From NCBI RefSeq assembly GCF_003012915.1, contig NZ_CP027770.1, forward strand, positions 1,364,001-1,428,000: 64,000 nt of DNA, in the 5' to 3' direction. The DNA is from Staphylococcus felis. Its GTDB lineage: Bacteria > Bacillota > Bacilli > Staphylococcales > Staphylococcaceae. Shown one piece after another: positions 59,567-64,000 of the stretch. How positions within the stretch are numbered: the stretch's first letter is position 1; every line of letters starts with the position of its first letter. Both the position numbers and the translations under genes were made by a program. The notes beneath the pieces are model-generated. The model ran no database searches. It had not been told where the DNA came from and was given only the letters and a program-made list of their open reading frames with translations.

Positions 59567-60624
59567 TGGTGAAAGATAAACGCAACTTACCACATGATGA
59601 CCATTCTGGTGCAACGGTTCAAATGTCAGGTGTTATCCATGAAGATTTCATTCGTACAGGTACACCAGAAAGTGGAGAACAAGAACTTCAACGAGAGGGA
59701 CGTACATTTTGGCAAGATGCTTGGTCACAACTTAAACGAAATAAATTAGCGGTAATTGGAATGATTGGACTTATAACTATCATTTTATTCGCGTTAATCG
59801 GTCCTCTATTAAGTCGTCATGACTATGCTGAACAAGATGTCGAACGACGTAATTTACCGCCTAAAATTGCAGTCTTAGATCAAATCCCGTTTTTACCATT
59901 TGATGGTGAAGGGGTTGATGGCAATGCATATGAAAATGCTAATGTAAATGAAAACTTTTGGTTCGGAACGGATCAGCTCGGACGTGACTTATGGACGCGT
60001 ACTTGGCAAGGGGCACAAGTTTCATTGTTTATAGGACTTGTTGCAGCGTTATTAGATATCTTTATCGGTGTCATTTATGGTGCGATATCAGGTTATTTTG
60101 GAGGACGTGTTGATGATATTATGCAACGTATCATTGAGATTATTTCATCGATACCGAACTTGATTGTCGTGATACTTTTCGTATTAATCTTTGAACCTTC
60201 AATATGGACTATTATACTTGCGATGACGATCACGGGATGGATTGGTATGAGTCGGGTAGTACGTGGGGAATTCTTAAAGCTAAAAAATCAAGAGTTTGTA
60301 CTGGCATCTCGTACATTAGGGACATCAGACTTTAAGCTTATTTTCAAACATATTTTGCCTAACTCATTAGGAGCAATTATTGTCACATCGATGTTTACAG
60401 TACCGAGTGCTATCTTTTTTGAAGCTTTCTTAAGCTTTATCGGTATCGGTGTACCTGCACCTAAAACGTCACTAGGATCATTGGTGAACGAAGGGCGTGC
60501 AATGTTACTGATTCATCCGCATGAATTATTTATACCAGCAGTGATACTGAGTTTGCTTATTCTATTTTTCTATTTATTTAGTGATGGTCTACGCGATGCA
60601 TTTGACCCTAAAATGCGGAAATAA
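59566..60624 (+). CDS. oppC: Oligopeptide ABC transporter permease OppC
   Basis: A 352-residue permease. The first 50 residues are cytoplasmic and hydrophilic, followed by a first helix (LAVIGMIGLITIILFALIG), then an outside loop of about 80 residues and the main five-helix domain, with the EAA loop FVLASRTLGTSDFKLIFKHILPN. It pairs with OppB. It starts on the oppB stop codon and oppD follows after 14 nt. Confidence 0.94.
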   Translation: MVKDKRNLPHDDHSGATVQMSGVIHEDFIRTGTPESGEQELQREGRTFWQDAWSQLKRNKLAVIGMIGLITIILFALIGPLLSRHDYAEQDVERRNLPPKIAVLDQIPFLPFDGEGVDGNAYENANVNENFWFGTDQLGRDLWTRTWQGAQVSLFIGLVAALLDIFIGVIYGAISGYFGGRVDDIMQRIIEIISSIPNLIVVILFVLIFEPSIWTIILAMTITGWIGMSRVVRGEFLKLKNQEFVLASRTLGTSDFKLIFKHILPNSLGAIIVTSMFTVPSAIFFEAFLSFIGIGVPAPKTSLGSLVNEGRAMLLIHPHELFIPAVILSLLILFFYLFSDGLRDAFDPKMRK

Positions 60625-60638
60625 AGGAGGCAAAAATA

Positions 60639-61712
60639 ATGGAAAAACGCGTATTAGAAATCAACGACTTGCATGTCTCCTTTGATATTGAAGCAGGAGA
60701 AGTGCAAGCAGTTCGTGGTGTCGATTTATATTTAAACAAAGGGGAAACATTGGCGATTGTTGGAGAATCTGGATCAGGTAAATCGGTGACAACAAAAGCA
60801 ATTACTAAACTTTTTCAAGGGCCGTCTGGGAGAATTAAAAAAGGTAATATTATTTTTAATGGAGAAGATTTAACGCAGAAAACGGAAAAAGAGCTTATGC
60901 GATTACGCGGAAAAGAAATATCCATGATTTTCCAAGATCCAATGACTTCGCTTAATCCGACAATGAAAATAGGAAAACAAGTCATGGAGCCAATTATTAA
61001 ACATATCGGCTTGAACAAATCAGACGCAAAGAAACGTGCGATAGAATTGTTGGAGTTAGTAGGATTAAAGCGGGTCAAGGAGCGCTTTAATGCTTATCCT
61101 CACCAATTCTCAGGGGGGCAACGTCAACGTATTGTTATTGCTTTAGCACTTGCATGCGAACCTAAAATATTAATAGCAGATGAACCAACAACAGCACTTG
61201 ATGTAACGATGCAAGCTCAAATATTAGATTTGATGAAAGAGTTACAGAAAAAAATCGATACATCAATTATTTTTATTACACATGACTTAGGTGTTGTTGC
61301 AAATGTAGCGGATCGTGTGGCTGTCATGTATGGTGGGCAAATGATTGAAACTGGAGATGTGAATGAGATTTTCTATGATCCAAGACATCCATATACTTGG
61401 GGATTATTGTCATCTATGCCTGATTTAGATACAAAAGGTGACGATGTATTACGCGCGATACCAGGATCGCCTCCAGACTTGATTCATCCTCCTAAAGGTG
61501 ATGCGTTTGCGCCACGCAGCGAGTATGCTTTGGCAATTGATTTTAAAGAACCCCCACCTTGGTTTAAAGTATCGCCCACACATTTTGTACGTTCATGGTT
61601 ACTTGATGAACGTGCACCTAAAGTGGATCCGCCACCCATGGTCCAACGAAAACAAAGGGTTATGCCACATAATTTTGAAAAACCAGAACGTGTAGAAAGG
61701 GTGTCGTTTTAA
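60639..61712 (+). CDS. oppD: Oligopeptide ABC transporter ATPase OppD
   Basis: A 357-residue ATPase with Walker A GESGSGKSV, signature FSGGQRQRI, Walker B ILIADEPTTALD and H-loop ITHDLG. The C-terminal oligopeptide-transport extension starts after HPYTWGLLSSMPD; it has no full set of four Cys, so an Fe-S cluster in this region is not expected. Its end overlaps the oppF ATG by 1 nt. Confidence 0.94.
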   Translation: MEKRVLEINDLHVSFDIEAGEVQAVRGVDLYLNKGETLAIVGESGSGKSVTTKAITKLFQGPSGRIKKGNIIFNGEDLTQKTEKELMRLRGKEISMIFQDPMTSLNPTMKIGKQVMEPIIKHIGLNKSDAKKRAIELLELVGLKRVKERFNAYPHQFSGGQRQRIVIALALACEPKILIADEPTTALDVTMQAQILDLMKELQKKIDTSIIFITHDLGVVANVADRVAVMYGGQMIETGDVNEIFYDPRHPYTWGLLSSMPDLDTKGDDVLRAIPGSPPDLIHPPKGDAFAPRSEYALAIDFKEPPPWFKVSPTHFVRSWLLDERAPKVDPPPMVQRKQRVMPHNFEKPERVERVSF

Positions 61713-62653
61713 TGGCTGAAAAAGAAATCTTAGTCGAAGTCAAAAATCTCAAACAATACTTCAATAAAGGTAAAAAAAATGAAGTGCGCGCCATTGATGA
61801 TATTTCCTTTAAAATCTATAAAGGAGAAACATTTGGTCTTGTAGGTGAATCAGGTTCTGGTAAGTCAACAACAGGAAAAGCGATTATCAAATTGAATGAT
61901 GTTACAGATGGACAAGTGTTGTATGAAGGCATTAATATACAAAATATTAAAAAGCGTAAAGATTTATTGAAGTTTAATAAAAAAATACAAATGATTTTCC
62001 AAGACCCTTACGCCTCATTAAATCCACGATTGAAAGTAATGGATATCGTGGCAGAAGGTATTGATATTCACGGTTTAGCAAAAGATCGTAAAGATCGAAA
62101 AAAACGTGTATACGACTTATTAGAGACGGTTGGGTTAAGAAAAAGTCATGCCAATCGCTATCCTCATGAATTTTCAGGGGGACAGCGTCAACGTATCGGA
62201 ATAGCTAGAGCGTTAGCTGTTGAACCTGAATTCATTATAGCTGATGAACCTATCTCAGCATTAGACGTATCTATTCAGGCTCAAGTTGTGAACTTAATGC
62301 AAAAGTTACAAAAAGAACACGGCATTACTTTCTTATTTATTGCTCATGATTTATCGATGGTCAAATATATTTCAGATAGAATTGCGGTAATGCATTTAGG
62401 TCGTATTGTGGAGCTTGGAACAGCAGACGAAATTTATCATAATCCTGTACATCCTTACACAAAATCATTGCTATCTGCGGTACCACAGCCTGATCCCGAT
62501 AGTGAACGAACACGAAAGCGAATAATATATGATGTGGACACATCAAAAGATGAAGTACGTTCATTTAGGTCTATTGCGCCAGACCATTATGTATTAGCAA
62601 CAGACGACGAATTTGTGACATATCAAAATCAATTACAGAAGGTGCAAGCCTAA
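61712..62653 (+). CDS. oppF: Oligopeptide ABC transporter ATPase OppF
   Basis: A 313-residue ATPase, the partner of OppD. Walker A is GESGSGKST, the signature FSGGQRQRIG, Walker B FIIADEPISALD, H-loop IAHDLS, and the oligo_HPY region HPYTKSLLSAVPQPD follows. It starts on the last base of oppD. oppA follows after 13 nt. Confidence 0.94.
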   Translation: MAEKEILVEVKNLKQYFNKGKKNEVRAIDDISFKIYKGETFGLVGESGSGKSTTGKAIIKLNDVTDGQVLYEGINIQNIKKRKDLLKFNKKIQMIFQDPYASLNPRLKVMDIVAEGIDIHGLAKDRKDRKKRVYDLLETVGLRKSHANRYPHEFSGGQRQRIGIARALAVEPEFIIADEPISALDVSIQAQVVNLMQKLQKEHGITFLFIAHDLSMVKYISDRIAVMHLGRIVELGTADEIYHNPVHPYTKSLLSAVPQPDPDSERTRKRIIYDVDTSKDEVRSFRSIAPDHYVLATDDEFVTYQNQLQKVQA

Positions 62654-62666
62654 TAGGAGAGGGGGA

Positions 62667-64000
62667 ATGAATGTGAATGTAAAACGAAGCTTTAAGCTTA
62701 TGATGATTGCATTATCAACATTGCTTATATTAGCAGCTTGTAGCAATGCAGAGGGGATTTATGATGACAAGGGTCAAGTATTTCGCAAAGTGATTCCACA
62801 AGATATGACGTCATTAGATCCGGCGAAAGTAACAGATCAAGTGAGTTTTGATATTTATAATCAAGTATACGAAGGTTTATATACATTAGACAAAGATGAT
62901 CAAGCCATCCCAGGTGTCGCTAAAGAAGATCCAAAAGTGAGTGATGGAGGCAAAACATTTACAATTAACCTTAGAGAAGACGCCAAGTGGTCAAATGGGG
63001 ATCCGGTAACGGCTCATGACTTTGAGTTCGCTTGGAAACGTGTACTAAATCCAGACACGGCTGCTGAATATGCGTACATCATGTATGATATTGAAAATGC
63101 AGAAGAAATTAATATGGGTAAGAAAGATCCTAGCACTCTAGGCGTGAAGGCATTGGATGATTACACATTGCAAATCAAACTCGTTAAACCGATACCTTAT
63201 TTCCAAGAGATGTTAGCTTTTGGTACTTTTATGCCACAAAACGAAAAAGTAGTCAAAAAATATGGCGATCGCTATGGTACGTCTGCAGAGCGTTCGGTTT
63301 ACAACGGTCCATTTAAAGTGAAAGATTGGGCTGTAGAAGACAAAATATTACTTGAAAAAAATGAAAACTATTGGGATAAAGATGCAGTCAAACTTGATAA
63401 AGTTAACTTTAAAGTATTAAAAGATGGACAAGCAGGAGCGTCTTTATATGATACAGGTTCTGTCGATGATACGACAATTTCAGCAGAACAAGTCGATAAA
63501 TATAAGGATTCACCAGCGTTATTTAAACGTCTCTTATCCTCTACATTTTTCTTAAAACTAAACCAAGGTCAAGTGGATGCTTTCAAAAATGAAGATTTGA
63601 GAAAAGCTTTCTCACAAGCTATTGATAAGCAGGCCTACGTTAATTCAGTGTTGAATAATGGATCAGCACCAAGTGATAAGTTTACAGCTGAAGGTACGGC
63701 AAAAGCACCAAACGGAAAAGACTTTTCTGAACAAATTCATTCGGATTTAACTTATAATCCTGAAAAGGCTAAGAAGAACTTTGAAAAAGCGAAAAAAGAG
63801 TTAAAACAGGATACGTTCACATTTACATTAAATACAGAAGATACACCAGCATCAAAAATTTCAGCAGAGTTTATTAAAGCCCAAATTGAAAAGAACCTGC
63901 CGGGTGTAACTATTAAAATTCAACAATTGCCATTTAAACAGCGTGTCGCACGAGAACAAAGTGAAAATTATGAGATTTCATTGTCTGGTTGGGGACCTGA
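62667..64000 (+). CDS. oppA: Oligopeptide-binding lipoprotein OppA (3' end outside window)
   Basis: An open frame from 62667 continues to the window end (444 codons visible). The N-terminus is a lipoprotein signal with LILAAC, lipidated Cys25. VIPQDMTSLDPAKVTDQVS and FNLREDAKWSNGDPVTAHDF-like blocks are SBP_bac_5 family landmarks (family 5 peptide-binding proteins). It captures peptides outside the cell and delivers them to OppBCDF. The start could also be GTG 62673, since both GGAG and GGGGG sites lie upstream. It is the last gene of the visible operon. Confidence 0.93.
   Translation, partial: MNVNVKRSFKLMMIALSTLLILAACSNAEGIYDDKGQVFRKVIPQDMTSLDPAKVTDQVSFDIYNQVYEGLYTLDKDDQAIPGVAKEDPKVSDGGKTFTINLREDAKWSNGDPVTAHDFEFAWKRVLNPDTAAEYAYIMYDIENAEEINMGKKDPSTLGVKALDDYTLQIKLVKPIPYFQEMLAFGTFMPQNEKVVKKYGDRYGTSAERSVYNGPFKVKDWAVEDKILLEKNENYWDKDAVKLDKVNFKVLKDGQAGASLYDTGSVDDTTISAEQVDKYKDSPALFKRLLSSTFFLKLNQGQVDAFKNEDLRKAFSQAIDKQAYVNSVLNNGSAPSDKFTAEGTAKAPNGKDFSEQIHSDLTYNPEKAKKNFEKAKKELKQDTFTFTLNTEDTPASKISAEFIKAQIEKNLPGVTIKIQQLPFKQRVAREQSENYEISLSGWGP

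Overview
The window is AT-rich chromosomal DNA from a Firmicute and reads as core genome of a Staphylococcus. Both gene content and gene order support this: an HAD phosphatase, D-2-hydroxyacid dehydrogenase, nfu, two type II NADH dehydrogenases, mnhA-G, kapB, ppiB, rocD-gudB, argGH, pgi, spsA-spsB, addB-addA, cdr, sufT, clpB, fabH-fabF and oppBCDFA run in nearly the order I remember from S. aureus. It does not look like S. aureus itself, because rocA, an acetamidase/formamidase and a secreted acid phosphatase lie in the series and the dltABCD block I would expect is missing. I cannot name the species; a non-aureus staphylococcus is the safe reading.

Layout. 1-3.6 kb: end of a sulfate-assimilation/siroheme operon (sirB', sirC, TauE/SafE permease, sat, cysC). 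3.6-7.4 kb: yidC, a DUF3055 gene, a HepT-like gene, an HAD phosphatase and a 2-hydroxyacid dehydrogenase. 7.4-18.2 kb: Fe-S and redox genes (nfu, yuzD, yuzB, iscA-like, two NDH-2), a group II intron, pepA, an antiporter, a hot-dog thioesterase and three copies of a dispersed structured repeat. 18.2-24 kb: seven-gene Mnh Na+/H+ antiporter operon on the minus strand. 24-27.8 kb: kapB, ppiB, a DUF1871 gene, formamidase/fmdB and cvfD. 28-36.8 kb: rocA, rocD and gudB (arginine/ornithine/proline to glutamate to 2-oxoglutarate), facing argGH (arginine synthesis), then pgi. 37.4-50.5 kb: signal peptidases, AddAB recombination nuclease, an FAH-family enzyme, yisL, CoA-disulfide reductase, an HAD protein and sufT. 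50.6-57.2 kb: clpB under CtsR boxes, acid phosphatase, fabH-fabF behind a FapR-like box. 58-64 kb: oppBCDFA under a promoter with a CodY-like box, oppA cut off by the window end.

Non-coding structure is the most interesting part. (i) Three near-identical copies (367-368 bp) of a MITE lie at 36.9, 46.9 and 57.3 kb; each has GGYTCT...GGACTGGT terminal inverted repeats and an 8-bp target duplication, suggesting mobilisation by an ISL3-type transposase. (ii) Three copies of a ~185-bp intergenic repeat lie at 7.4, 10.5 and 18.0 kb; one is split by a 1.87-kb group IIC-like intron. (iii) The two repeat families share a folded core in which paired positions change together, which points to a conserved RNA or single-stranded DNA structure. 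Regulatory sites that can be read directly include CtsR, CodY, FapR and CcpA (cre) sites and a perfect 18-bp palindrome at the formamidase gene.
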